NCBI GenBank assembly: GCA_910585655.1
Contig: CAJUFW010000015.1
Span: forward strand, 1-12,791
Direction of reading: 5' to 3'
Length of the DNA stretch: 12,791 bases
Source: an uncultured Lachnospiraceae bacterium
Lineage (GTDB): Bacteria > Bacillota_A > Clostridia > Lachnospirales > Lachnospiraceae
The notes under the pieces are model-generated. The model saw only the letters and a list, made by a program, of their open reading frames with translations, did no database searches and was not told where the DNA came from. A program made the translations under genes and the position numbers. Positions 1-7,610 of the stretch are shown piece after piece (position 1 is the stretch's first letter; every line of letters begins with the position of its first letter).

Positions 1-27
1 ATAGGGAAGTTCGGAGAACTTTCCTAT
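1..27 (-). terminator. Hairpin at the aminopeptidase stop codon, probable terminator
   Basis: Positions 1-12 and 16-27 form a 12-bp stem with one G-T wobble and a 3-nt loop. The stem touches the last base region of the TGA stop (27-29) of the minus-strand aminopeptidase. A strong hairpin at the stop codon suggests a rho-independent terminator. The T-run that would prove it lies beyond the window edge, so the call is partly inference. Confidence 0.5.
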
Positions 28-1316
28 CATATAAAAAAGGCAGTGATACAGTCGTCCATTGCCTTTTGATCCTGACTGCCCATCAGCTCTCTTGCCGAGT
101 GCATGGCAAGCATCGGTACTCCAAGATCGACGGTGTACATCGGAAGCTGGGTAGACGTAATCGAGCCTAACGTGCTGCCGCCAAGCATGTCGGAACGGTT
201 GACAAAGGTCTGGCAAGGAACGCCAGCTTTCTGACAAAGTTGCAAAAAGGCAGCGGTCGATTCGGTATCGGTTGCATAGCGCTGTGCGGCGTCGAGTTTT
301 AGGACGATCCCGCCGTTGAGATAAGGCTGGTTGGTCGGATCGCATTTGTCCGGTTTGTTTGGATGAATTGCGTGAGCGACATCTAACGAGAGGCAGAAGC
401 CGGACAGCATACGGTCGCGTGCCGTCAGTGTGTCAACTCCCAGGGCGGCATAGAGCTTTTCGATTACGAGCTTTAGTATATCGGAACGGGCGCCCTGCTT
501 GGTAGAGCTGCCGATTTCTTCGTTGTCAAACAGAGAAATCAAATTGATGCCGCTCTCCGGGGTGGCGGCGTGAATCAATCCATGCAGACAGGAGACGACA
601 GAGGTTTGGTTATCAATCCGTGGGCTGGAAATAAAGTCGTTGTTCAGACCGACAAAACAGCCTTCCTCCGGCAGATAAATCGTTAAGTCAAAGTCTAAAA
701 TATCCTCTGGCGCGACCCCGATTTGTTCTGCCAAGAACTGCATAAAAAAGTGATCTTTATCAAGCTGTTCGGCTACCTGAGCGGCAAGAGGCAGCATGTC
801 GGACTGCTTGTTTAATTCTAAACCTTCGTTGATGCTCCGGTTCATATGAATCGCCAGGTTTGGAATAATAAAAACTGGTTTTTTCAGATCAATGATATGG
901 GAAAGCGGATGAAATACGTCCTCACTTTTGGTCATTACCTTGCCGGCAACGGAGAGAGGGCGATCCAGCCAGGTATTTAAAATGGCGCCGCCATAAAAGG
1001 TCACATTGACTCTGGCATAATGCTTTCCGGTCATTTCCGGGGAAGGCTTAACTTTGATACAAGGATAGTCGGTATGAGCGGCAGCGATATGCAGCCGTCC
1101 GTCCGGATTGTTCCCTATGGTAAAAGCAAATAGGGAGGTACCGTATACGTTGATATAATAGGAACCCCCTGCCTGAAGCTGCCAGGGCTGTGAAAGCGTC
1201 AGCGGAACAAAGTCGGCTGCCTCCAATTCATGGATTCCGGCTAATACGCTATGATAAGAGGTCGGAGCTTTTCCGATAAAAGAAAGCAAATGCCTGGAGT
1301 TTTCTGGTATATTCAT
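27..1316 (-). CDS. apeB: M18 family zinc aminopeptidase
   Basis: A 429-residue cytosolic metallo-aminopeptidase that removes N-terminal, often acidic or neutral, residues from peptides. The metal-site motifs of family M18 are all in order: HTDYP (His81, Asp83), SPRIDN (Asp235, the expected bridging ligand), FDNEEIGS (Glu266 and Glu267, catalytic base and ligand), LDVAHA (Asp312) and MHSARE near the C-terminus (His406). The stretch NTWLDRPLS around residue 115 is also typical. Length matches the family, and the protein appears intact with no signal peptide or membrane segment. It starts at ATG 1314-1316 behind a GGAAG-type ribosome binding site. It is divergent from the rhomboid-like operon and has its own promoter. 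The family is clear; substrate preference is not. Confidence 0.95.
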   Translation of the reverse strand: MNIPENSRHLLSFIGKAPTSYHSVLAGIHELEAADFVPLTLSQPWQLQAGGSYYINVYGTSLFAFTIGNNPDGRLHIAAAHTDYPCIKVKPSPEMTGKHYARVNVTFYGGAILNTWLDRPLSVAGKVMTKSEDVFHPLSHIIDLKKPVFIIPNLAIHMNRSINEGLELNKQSDMLPLAAQVAEQLDKDHFFMQFLAEQIGVAPEDILDFDLTIYLPEEGCFVGLNNDFISSPRIDNQTSVVSCLHGLIHAATPESGINLISLFDNEEIGSSTKQGARSDILKLVIEKLYAALGVDTLTARDRMLSGFCLSLDVAHAIHPNKPDKCDPTNQPYLNGGIVLKLDAAQRYATDTESTAAFLQLCQKAGVPCQTFVNRSDMLGGSTLGSITSTQLPMYTVDLGVPMLAMHSARELMGSQDQKAMDDCITAFFI

Positions 1317-1394
1317 AATGTTCTTCCTTTCAATGATAAAATTTCAGAGACGCCTGCAGACAGAAAAATGTGATTGTGTCCCTGATACGGCAAT

Positions 1395-1423
1395 AGTATA
1401 GCAGAAAAGGGAAGGAATTTCTA
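1395..1423 (-). promoter_or_regulatory. Sigma-A promoter for the M18 aminopeptidase
   Basis: Read on the minus strand, a -35-like TAGAAA (1418-1423) is 17 nt from TATACT (1395-1400). The -10 is preceded by TGC, giving an extended -10 element. It lies about 80 nt upstream of the aminopeptidase ATG. The -35 matches TTGACA at four of six positions, but the extended -10 supports the call. Confidence 0.65.
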
Positions 1424-1462
1424 TAAAAAACGGTAAAGATTAGAAATTCTTAATAATTCCCT
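1408..1462. repeat. Interrupted inverted repeat between the divergent promoters
   Basis: AGGGAA (1408-1413) pairs with TTCCCT (1457-1462), and GAATTTCT (1415-1422) pairs with AGAAATTC (1442-1449). This gives 14 paired bases with an asymmetric bulge. The left arm covers the -35 of the minus-strand aminopeptidase promoter, and the right arm ends 3 nt before the -35 of the plus-strand operon promoter. It could be an operator or paired half-sites serving both directions. That role is inferred from position only. Confidence 0.45.
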
Positions 1463-1465
1463 GCA

Positions 1466-1494
1466 TTGACAAGCCAGACCAGAAAACCTATAAT
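1466..1494 (+). promoter_or_regulatory. Consensus sigma-A promoter of the rhomboid-gerW operon
   Basis: TTGACA (1466-1471) and TATAAT (1489-1494) are both perfect and separated by 17 nt. The expected transcript start is near 1501, leaving a leader of about 36 nt before the rhomboid-like ATG. No other comparable promoter was noticed before gerW, so this one may drive the whole seven-gene run. Such a strong vegetative promoter implies the operon is not purely sporulation-specific unless it is repressed. Confidence 0.85.
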
Positions 1495-1536
1495 AAAAGA
1501 CAACAATGCTGCAACGAGCAGAACGGAGGCTGATTT

Positions 1537-2385
1537 ATGAATAACTGGATAAGCCGGTTAGAACGGAAATTCGGGCGGTATGCCATTCACAACCTGATGA
1601 AGTATATCATTGTTTTATATGCGGTCAGTGCGGTACTGGCATTGATTAACCCGTCCTTTTACCTCATGTATCTTTCCCTGAACTTTGAGGCGATTTTACA
1701 TGGACAGATTTGGAGACTGATAACGTTTATTTTAGAGCCGATTGGTTCCATGCAGGGAATGGGGATGTTTTTCCTTTTGATTAGCCTGTATTTTTACTGG
1801 ATGATCGGAAGCAACCTGGAAAATGCCTGGGGAGCCTTCCGTTTTAACGTGTATTATCTGATGGGGATTGTCTTACAGATCGTGGCTGGCGCGATTTTGT
1901 ATGTGATTACCAGAGACCCTTTTTCGGGCTTTTACTTTGGTTTAAACTATATCAACCAATCGATGTTTTTGGCTTTTTGTGTGCTGTACCCGGACGTTCA
2001 ACTGATGCTGATGTTTATTTTGCCGATTAAAGTAAAACATCTGGGAATGATCTATGGAGCGGTACTGGCGTTTGATGTGATAGCCAATCTGGTGCATGGA
2101 AGATGGTATCTGGCAGTAGCGATTGTGGTAGCAATAGCCAATTTCCTGATTTTTTTCTTGAGTACCAGGAATTACCGAAGAATTTCCCCGAAGGAATACC
2201 ATCGGAGAAGCACTTACCGAAAAGCGGTTCAGCCGCCAAAGGGAGTGACCAGGCACAAATGCGCGATCTGCGGCAGGACAGAACAGGACGACCCAACCTT
2301 AGAATTCCGCTTTTGCTCCAAATGCGAGGGGAATTATGAATATTGTCAGGATCACTTGTTTACTCACCAACATGTGAAAAAATAA
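1537..2385 (+). CDS. Rhomboid-like membrane protein with C-terminal zinc-ligand tail
   Basis: A 282-residue protein with about six membrane segments, roughly at residues 22-45, 70-92, 104-124, 135-152, 155-178 and 188-208. The WRLITF motif at 59-64 after the first helix resembles the WR motif of rhomboid loop 1, and the overall arrangement is rhomboid-like. The catalytic GxSG motif is not visible: the corresponding region reads GLNYINQS (135-142). His187 sits in a position that could recall the catalytic His helix. I therefore favour a non-proteolytic rhomboid-fold protein. The cytosolic tail carries C242xxC245, C260xxC263, C270, H273, H277 and H279, a clear zinc-ligand pattern. Start ATG 1537 has GGAGG 7 nt upstream. 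It is the first gene of the operon; its stop is only 11 nt from the next start. Confidence 0.8.
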   Translation: MNNWISRLERKFGRYAIHNLMKYIIVLYAVSAVLALINPSFYLMYLSLNFEAILHGQIWRLITFILEPIGSMQGMGMFFLLISLYFYWMIGSNLENAWGAFRFNVYYLMGIVLQIVAGAILYVITRDPFSGFYFGLNYINQSMFLAFCVLYPDVQLMLMFILPIKVKHLGMIYGAVLAFDVIANLVHGRWYLAVAIVVAIANFLIFFLSTRNYRRISPKEYHRRSTYRKAVQPPKGVTRHKCAICGRTEQDDPTLEFRFCSKCEGNYEYCQDHLFTHQHVKK

Positions 2386-2396
2386 AGGGAGGGGCT

Positions 2397-3467
2397 ATGT
2401 GCTATGTAAAAAAGGAATGGAGGCAGTGGCTATATAAAAAAGGAAGGATTTTGATAGCTTTTGCAGTTTTTATGTTAGCCGGGACAGCAGTTTTTTTAAA
2501 CGGCAATACGTTTTCCCAGACCGATCCTCCCGTTCGGTTAGGCGTGGTAGATCAGGCGCAGGATTCTTATACGAAGCTGTTAATACGTTATTTTGAAGAA
2601 AGCGACGCGTTTTCTTCTTATATTAACATCGAAACCGGAACCCAATCAGAGATAGAGCAGCAATTTGCGGCAGGAGAGCTAGACGGTTGGGTGTTGATTC
2701 CGGAAGGGTTTATTTCCGGCATGGTGACGATTGACCATGTGCCGTTAGCCGTAACGCTTTCTCAGGCGGATACTACAAAAGCGGTGTTATTGCAGGAGGT
2801 CTTTCAAGCCTACGGGCGTTATGTGGCGGCAGTCGAGAGCGGTTGTATGACGCTTTACCGCCAGATGGAGCAGGCGGGAGCGTCAAAGGAGCTTCTGGAA
2901 CGCACCAATGTAGAGATATCGTTGGAGTTGATTTTGGCAGCTTTGGGGCGGGAGGATTTTTTCCGCTATGAAGAGCAGACGGGCGGTCAGTCTGTTTCAC
3001 TTATGGCGTACTATGGTTTTTCTATATTGGGGCTGCTTCCGTTTTTACTGGCGATTCCGGGTGGAGCCGTACTGATAGAGGAAAAAAAGAACGGAGTGTT
3101 GGATCGAATTCGTATCACCAACGGAGGGTTGGCTGGCTGGTTTGGCAGTAAGCTTTTGCTAGAGGGAGGCTTAGCTGCCGTACTGGTGACAGCCGCCGGA
3201 ATGTTGTTTAGCAAAGGAATTGGTCTGGAAATAGGGATAAGAAAAGTATTGGTTTCTGTCCTGCTTTGTATAGGAATCGTGCTGCTGATGCTGCTTGCGG
3301 CATGTCTGGCAGGAGATCGCAGGGAATATCTGCTTGCCGCCGGGATGTCGGTGTTGCTGCTGGCGATGTTTGGCGGGAGCTTCCTGCCGTTGTCTTATTT
3401 TCCGCAGACGATGGCTTCTGCTGCAAAGTGGCTGCCCAACCGGATACTGGCTGCGGTCTGGATGTAG
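2397..3467 (+). CDS. ABC-2-type permease-like membrane protein (first of pair)
   Basis: A 356-residue membrane protein. One helix lies near residues 17-35, then an extracytoplasmic domain of about 165 residues opening with RLGVVDQAQ, as seen in ABC-2 exporters. Helices follow near 203-226, 252-273, 284-306 and 311-335. The cytosolic segment EEKKNGVLDRIRI (228-240) resembles the loop that contacts the ATPase in ABC-2 transporters. The protein stops at LPNRILAAVWM, where relatives usually continue into a last helix. Only 27 nt separate it from the next start, so no missing exon-like extension is available. ATG 2397 is preferred because GGGAGGGG lies immediately upstream; an in-frame TTG at 2343 would overlap the rhomboid gene and has no good binding site. 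No ATPase gene is adjacent. The cargo is unknown. Confidence 0.75.
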   Translation: MCYVKKEWRQWLYKKGRILIAFAVFMLAGTAVFLNGNTFSQTDPPVRLGVVDQAQDSYTKLLIRYFEESDAFSSYINIETGTQSEIEQQFAAGELDGWVLIPEGFISGMVTIDHVPLAVTLSQADTTKAVLLQEVFQAYGRYVAAVESGCMTLYRQMEQAGASKELLERTNVEISLELILAALGREDFFRYEEQTGGQSVSLMAYYGFSILGLLPFLLAIPGGAVLIEEKKNGVLDRIRITNGGLAGWFGSKLLLEGGLAAVLVTAAGMLFSKGIGLEIGIRKVLVSVLLCIGIVLLMLLAACLAGDRREYLLAAGMSVLLLAMFGGSFLPLSYFPQTMASAAKWLPNRILAAVWM

Positions 3468-3494
3468 CGTTTTGACTGGATTCGATAGAGGAAA

Positions 3495-4682
3495 ATGAGG
3501 GATAGGATGAAACGGATCACCTGGGTGGGGCAATGGATTAGAGATGCGTGGGCAGTGGCGGCGTTGTGTGTTCGGCTTCTGGTTTCCAAACGATGGATTT
3601 GGCTGTTTTTTGCCGCTTCCGGGCTTTTGTATCTTTTGCTTTTATCCGGGCTGACCGAGGCGGCAGAAGAGGAAAGCCGGATTCCCCTAGCAGTTGTCAA
3701 TAAAGCAGGTATGGATAAAAAGGAAGAGGATAGAGAAGCAGCAGAACTTTTGGCACGTCTAAAGGAACAATCCGTGCTAAAGATATGGGAGACGGAGGAG
3801 GAGAACGGGCTTTGTGCGCTTAGGCAGGGAGAGGTAGCGGCAGTCTTAGTGATAGAAAAGGGCTATGAGAAATGGCTGCAGGAGGACGCGCATCCAAAAG
3901 AAAGCGGGAGCTATGGGATATGGAGACCATTGACGCTGCATTATTTGGAGGGGCGAAAGGAGCAAAAAATCCTGGCAGAGCTAATCGCGGGCAGTGTGTT
4001 AGAGCGGTATTGCTTTTACCGCAGCTATACCTTATACCAGGAGCAGGAGGAATTACCGTCTATTCGTTTAAAGGAATATCAGGAAACCGCGGAACAATAC
4101 CAAAAAGAAGCAGAGACGGGAGCATTTTTGGAAATCCACTACGAGACGAATGCCCTAAGAAGAGAACTGATTTATTTACAGGTAGTGTTAGGAATGCTGG
4201 CAGGAATATTGCTGCTGTTGGCATTGCTGTTGTACGCAGGTGGAGGAGAACCAGGGGCGCCGGACAGAAGCGGAACCGCGTTGATTGGCAGAGTGGCAGC
4301 GTTAGCCGGAAATTTTCTTTATGTATTTCTACTGGAGATGGCGGCAGGAAGCCTGCTTGTTACCGTTTTTTTCTGGAAAGCCAGTCGATATCAGGCAGGA
4401 GACGGCGCGAATATCGGCAGGATACTACCTGCTGCCGTCGGCTATCTGTTCTTCTTTGCTCTGGCGGTCAGCTTGCTTTTTTTGCTGTTACGGGAGGTGG
4501 CAGGTGCCAGGGAGCGTTTTCTTCCGTTGGGAATGGGGATGTTTGCGCTTTTAGCAGTTCTGGCTTTGGTACGGGTGGCGGCTTCTTTCCTGCCGGAAGC
4601 AGCAGAGACGATGATTCGCTGTTCTCCAGGAGGCTGGTTCGTTGATCGGATGTTATCTTTGCTGACAGGAAGCAGACTATAA
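3495..4682 (+). CDS. ABC-2-type permease-like membrane protein (second of pair)
   Basis: A 395-residue protein built like the preceding one and probably its diverged paralogue. One helix near residues 34-52 is followed by an extracytoplasmic domain that begins RIPLAVVNKAG and contains a charged, probably helical stretch around 180-210. Helices then follow near 225-248, 265-292, 312-333 and 344-363. It ends CSPGGWFVDRMLSLLTGSRL and, like its neighbour, lacks an obvious final helix. The start is uncertain. ATG 3495 has AGAGG only 3 nt upstream, while ATG 3507 (residue 5) has AGGG at 5 nt. The next gene starts 29 nt downstream. A complex of the two membrane proteins is a reasonable inference; function and energy source are unknown. 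Confidence 0.72.
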   Translation: MRDRMKRITWVGQWIRDAWAVAALCVRLLVSKRWIWLFFAASGLLYLLLLSGLTEAAEEESRIPLAVVNKAGMDKKEEDREAAELLARLKEQSVLKIWETEEENGLCALRQGEVAAVLVIEKGYEKWLQEDAHPKESGSYGIWRPLTLHYLEGRKEQKILAELIAGSVLERYCFYRSYTLYQEQEELPSIRLKEYQETAEQYQKEAETGAFLEIHYETNALRRELIYLQVVLGMLAGILLLLALLLYAGGGEPGAPDRSGTALIGRVAALAGNFLYVFLLEMAAGSLLVTVFFWKASRYQAGDGANIGRILPAAVGYLFFFALAVSLLFLLLREVAGARERFLPLGMGMFALLAVLALVRVAASFLPEAAETMIRCSPGGWFVDRMLSLLTGSRL

Positions 4683-4711
4683 GAAAAAAGAAAGGAACAA
4701 AGGGGCAGAGT

Positions 4712-6193
4712 ATGAGCAGAACAATCAAAGAAACAATCAAAGAAATCAGGAAGGGAAAAGATTTGGATGTTCATCTTTCGGAGCTTGGCAGAAGGATGGC
4801 AGAATCTTATTATCAGATGACGCTTTTGGATTTTGCTATGAAATATACCGTAGTTTATGAGATTTTATCAGAGGAGCTTCCGGAAGAAGAGATACAAGGC
4901 TATTTAGACAGGCTACGGGAAGAGATAGAAAAAAACCTGCTGTCCGGATTTACAGGAGCCGTAAAAGAGCGTTCCGTAGAGGAAATCGACGCGATGCGAA
5001 AGGAAATTATCAGTCGGATGGAAGTTTTGACGGCTTATACGGATATGCTGGGAAATTATGAATATATTTTAAACCGTATAGAACCAAGATACGACGATTC
5101 CGGCAGCTTGTCGGTTCCTTTGGAAACGCCGCAGGAGATGGCGCAAAAGCTTTATTACTATATTTTTGAAACGGATGACAATGTGGCGATCAATGAGAAA
5201 ATCAAAGAGGTTTTAGGACAGCTTCCGGTAAGAATGACCAAACAGCGGTTTTATGATTTGCTCAGGGGCAGTATGTCGGTTTATTTGGGAGGAGAAGTTG
5301 CTTCTTTAGAGCTGTACGACTATATGATACGGACAGGCGCCATGCTCTACCGCCCGCAGGGGATGGAGCGCTATTACGGCGGGCTTCGGGAGATCGTAGA
5401 AGAGCTGGCAGGGCTGGATTTTGAACAGCTTGATCAGGCTGGGTTTGAAGCCGCCAGAGACAAGCTAGAAGAGGCATGCGCCTGGATAGAGGAGCTGGTG
5501 GATGCGTATTCGATAGTGACAGAGGTATTAAACGACCTGTATGTGTTGGTTTTAACCGTTCCATATGAAGAAGCTATGGCGGAGGAAAAAGCCGGGGCAG
5601 AAGATTTAAAAAAGAGCCGGGGCTTTGCCGGAAAGCAGGAGGCAGAGCAGATTATCCGCACTACGTTAGCGGCATTTACAGGCGCCTATCCGTCAACGGA
5701 AGCCTATTTGGATGCAATATCGGAATCCCTGCATGGCTTAGAGGGGCGGTTAGAGGATCTGGCAGAACAAAACGGCAGACTGGAGGCGGCAGTGGAAGAA
5801 GCGCGTGTTTCTGTAGACGGAGCAGAGGGAGAGACACGTTATGGAATGCTGCGTTCTCTTTATGACAGCCTGCGCCAGTGCAGCCTGCTGCGATCCGGCA
5901 GCCTTTTTGCTGATTTGATGGTACGACCGGATCAGGAAGAGATCGTGACGGAAAAACGGCTGGCACAGACGGCAGATCGGCTGATAGCGGATTTTGCAGA
6001 AGCTTTTTCCCATCAAAGCCGAATGGTACGAAGGGCAGTTATGGCAGAAACGTTAAGTTTGCTGCCGGTCTTTTTTAACGGACGCCAGGAGGTATTTGAC
6101 TATCTGCAAAACGCCCTGGAAAGCTGTTCTGATTTGGCGGAATATAATGGTAGCGTTGGTATATTGTATACGATAATCGGGGAATATTTATGA
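4712..6193 (+). CDS. Hypothetical helical protein, 493 residues
   Basis: I do not recognise a named family. The protein has no signal peptide or membrane helix and is rich in Glu, Leu, Arg and Ala, as expected of an all-helical cytosolic protein. Possible coiled-coil stretches lie near residues 52-78 and 335-370. Dense aromatic patches such as MAQKLYYYIFETDD (about 145-158) suggest a folded core rather than a simple rod. ATG 4712 has an AGGGG binding site about 6 nt upstream. Its TGA overlaps the next ATG (ATGA, 6190-6193), so the two are likely translated together. The location between the permease pair and DUF2953-GerW suggests a cytosolic partner of the membrane components, which is inference. 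Coding is well supported by length, ribosome binding site and close packing. Confidence 0.85.
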   Translation: MSRTIKETIKEIRKGKDLDVHLSELGRRMAESYYQMTLLDFAMKYTVVYEILSEELPEEEIQGYLDRLREEIEKNLLSGFTGAVKERSVEEIDAMRKEIISRMEVLTAYTDMLGNYEYILNRIEPRYDDSGSLSVPLETPQEMAQKLYYYIFETDDNVAINEKIKEVLGQLPVRMTKQRFYDLLRGSMSVYLGGEVASLELYDYMIRTGAMLYRPQGMERYYGGLREIVEELAGLDFEQLDQAGFEAARDKLEEACAWIEELVDAYSIVTEVLNDLYVLVLTVPYEEAMAEEKAGAEDLKKSRGFAGKQEAEQIIRTTLAAFTGAYPSTEAYLDAISESLHGLEGRLEDLAEQNGRLEAAVEEARVSVDGAEGETRYGMLRSLYDSLRQCSLLRSGSLFADLMVRPDQEEIVTEKRLAQTADRLIADFAEAFSHQSRMVRRAVMAETLSLLPVFFNGRQEVFDYLQNALESCSDLAEYNGSVGILYTIIGEYL

Positions 6194-6537
6194 TAGAATG
6201 GAGAGAACCCCTGTATTTGGATCAGAACATGGGGGATGGAGAGCGTTTGGAGCGGGCAAAGCGAAAAGCAGAGGAAGGAACGGGATCGATCTTTCCCGCT
6301 TTTGGGGTGTTTTTGGCTCAGAATCCAGACAATCTTTTGGAAATTATTTCCTTGAATGAATTGTTACAGCCGGGCTATCAGGCAAGGCATTTTCGCTGTG
6401 TCGGGCTGGCAGCTAACCGGGAAGGGGCCCAGGAGCTGGTTCGGCTGATTTTAGAAGAGGTGCTGCAGGAAACAGGCGCTTTGCGGGTGCGGGAGTTTTT
6501 GTACCCAGAGGAGGAGACGGACAAGGGGGATGGCTGA
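6190..6537 (+). CDS. Hypothetical small protein, 115 residues
   Basis: Family not recognised. The protein starts MIEWREPLYLDQNMG, has a short basic helix (about residues 20-28, ERAKRKAEE), a likely hydrophobic core around 34-55, and an acidic C-terminus (YPEEETDKGDG). There is no membrane segment. The ATG overlaps the stop of the 493-residue gene by 4 nt, and the stop is 2 nt before the next ATG. Translational coupling on both sides indicates obligate co-expression and probably a shared complex or pathway. No catalytic motif is seen. Confidence 0.8.
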   Translation: MIEWREPLYLDQNMGDGERLERAKRKAEEGTGSIFPAFGVFLAQNPDNLLEIISLNELLQPGYQARHFRCVGLAANREGAQELVRLILEEVLQETGALRVREFLYPEEETDKGDG

Positions 6538-6539
6538 GC

Positions 6540-7610
6540 ATGGTGTATATCATAGTGGGAATATTAAAGTGGATTGGGATTGTGCTGTTGGCTTTGCTGG
6601 CGTTCCTGCTTTTTATCCTCCTGCTGGTGCTGTTTTTGCCGATCCGTTACCGTGTTCAGGCAGAGTACCGGGAGAAGTTAAACGGAGACGGCTGGGTACG
6701 CTGGATGTATCCGATGTTGGAACTACGGCTGCAAATAGAAGATAACCGACCCAAAACCCAGATACGGATCTTTGGGCGTTCTCCTGAGGCATGGAAAAAA
6801 AGCGTTGGCAAGGGGAGAGGGCGAAAGCGAAAAAAGGCAGAACATCACCAGAAAACAGAAGAGCATCAAAAAAAAGAAAACTGCCAGAAAACAGAAATTT
6901 TGCAAGAAATAGAAAACAGCCCGAAAAGAGAGGCTCAAAGCACAGAAGTTTTGCAGGAGGCAGAAAATGCTCCGAAAACAGAACCGCAAGAAACTGTTCC
7001 GGAAGCAGAGCATTTGCAGGAGACGGAAAACTGCCAGAAGGATAAGGAGAACGATAGAAGATTATCTCGCTGGGAACGGATCGTGCAGGCGGTAAAGTCT
7101 TTTTTTGCGGCTATCCGGAAGCGGATTTTGGGGATATGGAATCGTTTGCGCGCGATAGGAGAATCAATAAAAGGAGTCTGGCAGAAACTGTCGGCGCTTT
7201 GGGAAAAGGTCGGTAGTCTATGGGGAAAATGGGAGCAGATTCAAAAGCTGCTCTATGAGGATTCTACGAAAAGAGCCTTGGCGCTGATTTGGAAGGAGTG
7301 TAAAAAGCTGTTTTTTGCATTAAAACCGAAGAAATATTCGTTTTGGCTCCATTATGGGACGGGGGATGCTTACACCCTGGCGCAGCATTTGAGAGTTTTG
7401 GCAGTGGTGTACGGGCTGTGCGGAGAGCATGTGGTGATAGAACCGGACTGGGAACAGAAGGTGCTTTTGGCAAAGGGAAGTGTAAAAGGGCGAATTCGTA
7501 TATTTACATTAGCCCGGATTTGTATTAAAGTAATAACAGACAAAAACGTAAAGCGTTTGTGGAAACAGGTTTCCGAATGGGAAAGGAGTCAGAAAGATGG
7601 CAGAAAATAA
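6540..7610 (+). CDS. DUF2953 membrane protein with repetitive charged linker
   Basis: A 356-residue protein. One N-terminal membrane helix (about residues 5-35) ends in FLPIRYRVQ and is followed by a beta-rich stretch (LELRLQIEDN, TQIRIFGRS). The C-terminal part carries the DUF2953 signature: HYGTGDAYTLAQHLR (about 271-285), VVIEPDWEQKVLLAKG and GRIRIFTLARI. Between them, roughly residues 95-175, is a Lys/Glu/Gln-rich linker made of degenerate repeats that is not part of the usual family core, so the protein is longer than a compact DUF2953 member. DUF2953 (B. subtilis YtfI) is commonly next to GerW/YtfJ, exactly as here, and the two genes overlap by 14 nt. Probably a membrane-anchored sporulation-associated protein; molecular function is unknown. 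Confidence 0.88.
   Translation: MVYIIVGILKWIGIVLLALLAFLLFILLLVLFLPIRYRVQAEYREKLNGDGWVRWMYPMLELRLQIEDNRPKTQIRIFGRSPEAWKKSVGKGRGRKRKKAEHHQKTEEHQKKENCQKTEILQEIENSPKREAQSTEVLQEAENAPKTEPQETVPEAEHLQETENCQKDKENDRRLSRWERIVQAVKSFFAAIRKRILGIWNRLRAIGESIKGVWQKLSALWEKVGSLWGKWEQIQKLLYEDSTKRALALIWKECKKLFFALKPKKYSFWLHYGTGDAYTLAQHLRVLAVVYGLCGEHVVIEPDWEQKVLLAKGSVKGRIRIFTLARICIKVITDKNVKRLWKQVSEWERSQKDGRK
6856..7041 (+). repeat. Degenerate in-frame repeat units in the DUF2953 linker
   Basis: Four related units begin near 6856, 6892, 6943 and 7006, spaced 36, 51 and 63 nt, all multiples of three. The shared pattern is CAGA, then T-rich bases, GCAGGA or GCAAGA, GAAAA, and TGCCAGAA or CCCGAAAA. In protein they read as variants of TE-xLQE-xEN-xxK. 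Units differ by substitutions and length, which suggests old internal duplications. Confidence 0.6.

Noticed and set aside
2343..2396. Upstream TTG start that would extend the first permease by 18 residues.
   Set aside because: It overlaps the end of the rhomboid-like gene, lacks a binding site and adds a polar stretch; ATG 2397 directly follows GGGAGGGG.
3465..3494. Possible frameshift or premature stop truncating the first permease.
   Set aside because: Reading past the TAG gives only a few residues before another stop, and no missing helix can be recovered before the next gene.
3872..4645. A 257-codon plus-strand open frame inside the second permease gene.
   Set aside because: It is an out-of-frame shadow with an Arg/Gly/Ser-rich translation and no helix pattern; the permease frame has the expected membrane segments and ribosome binding site.
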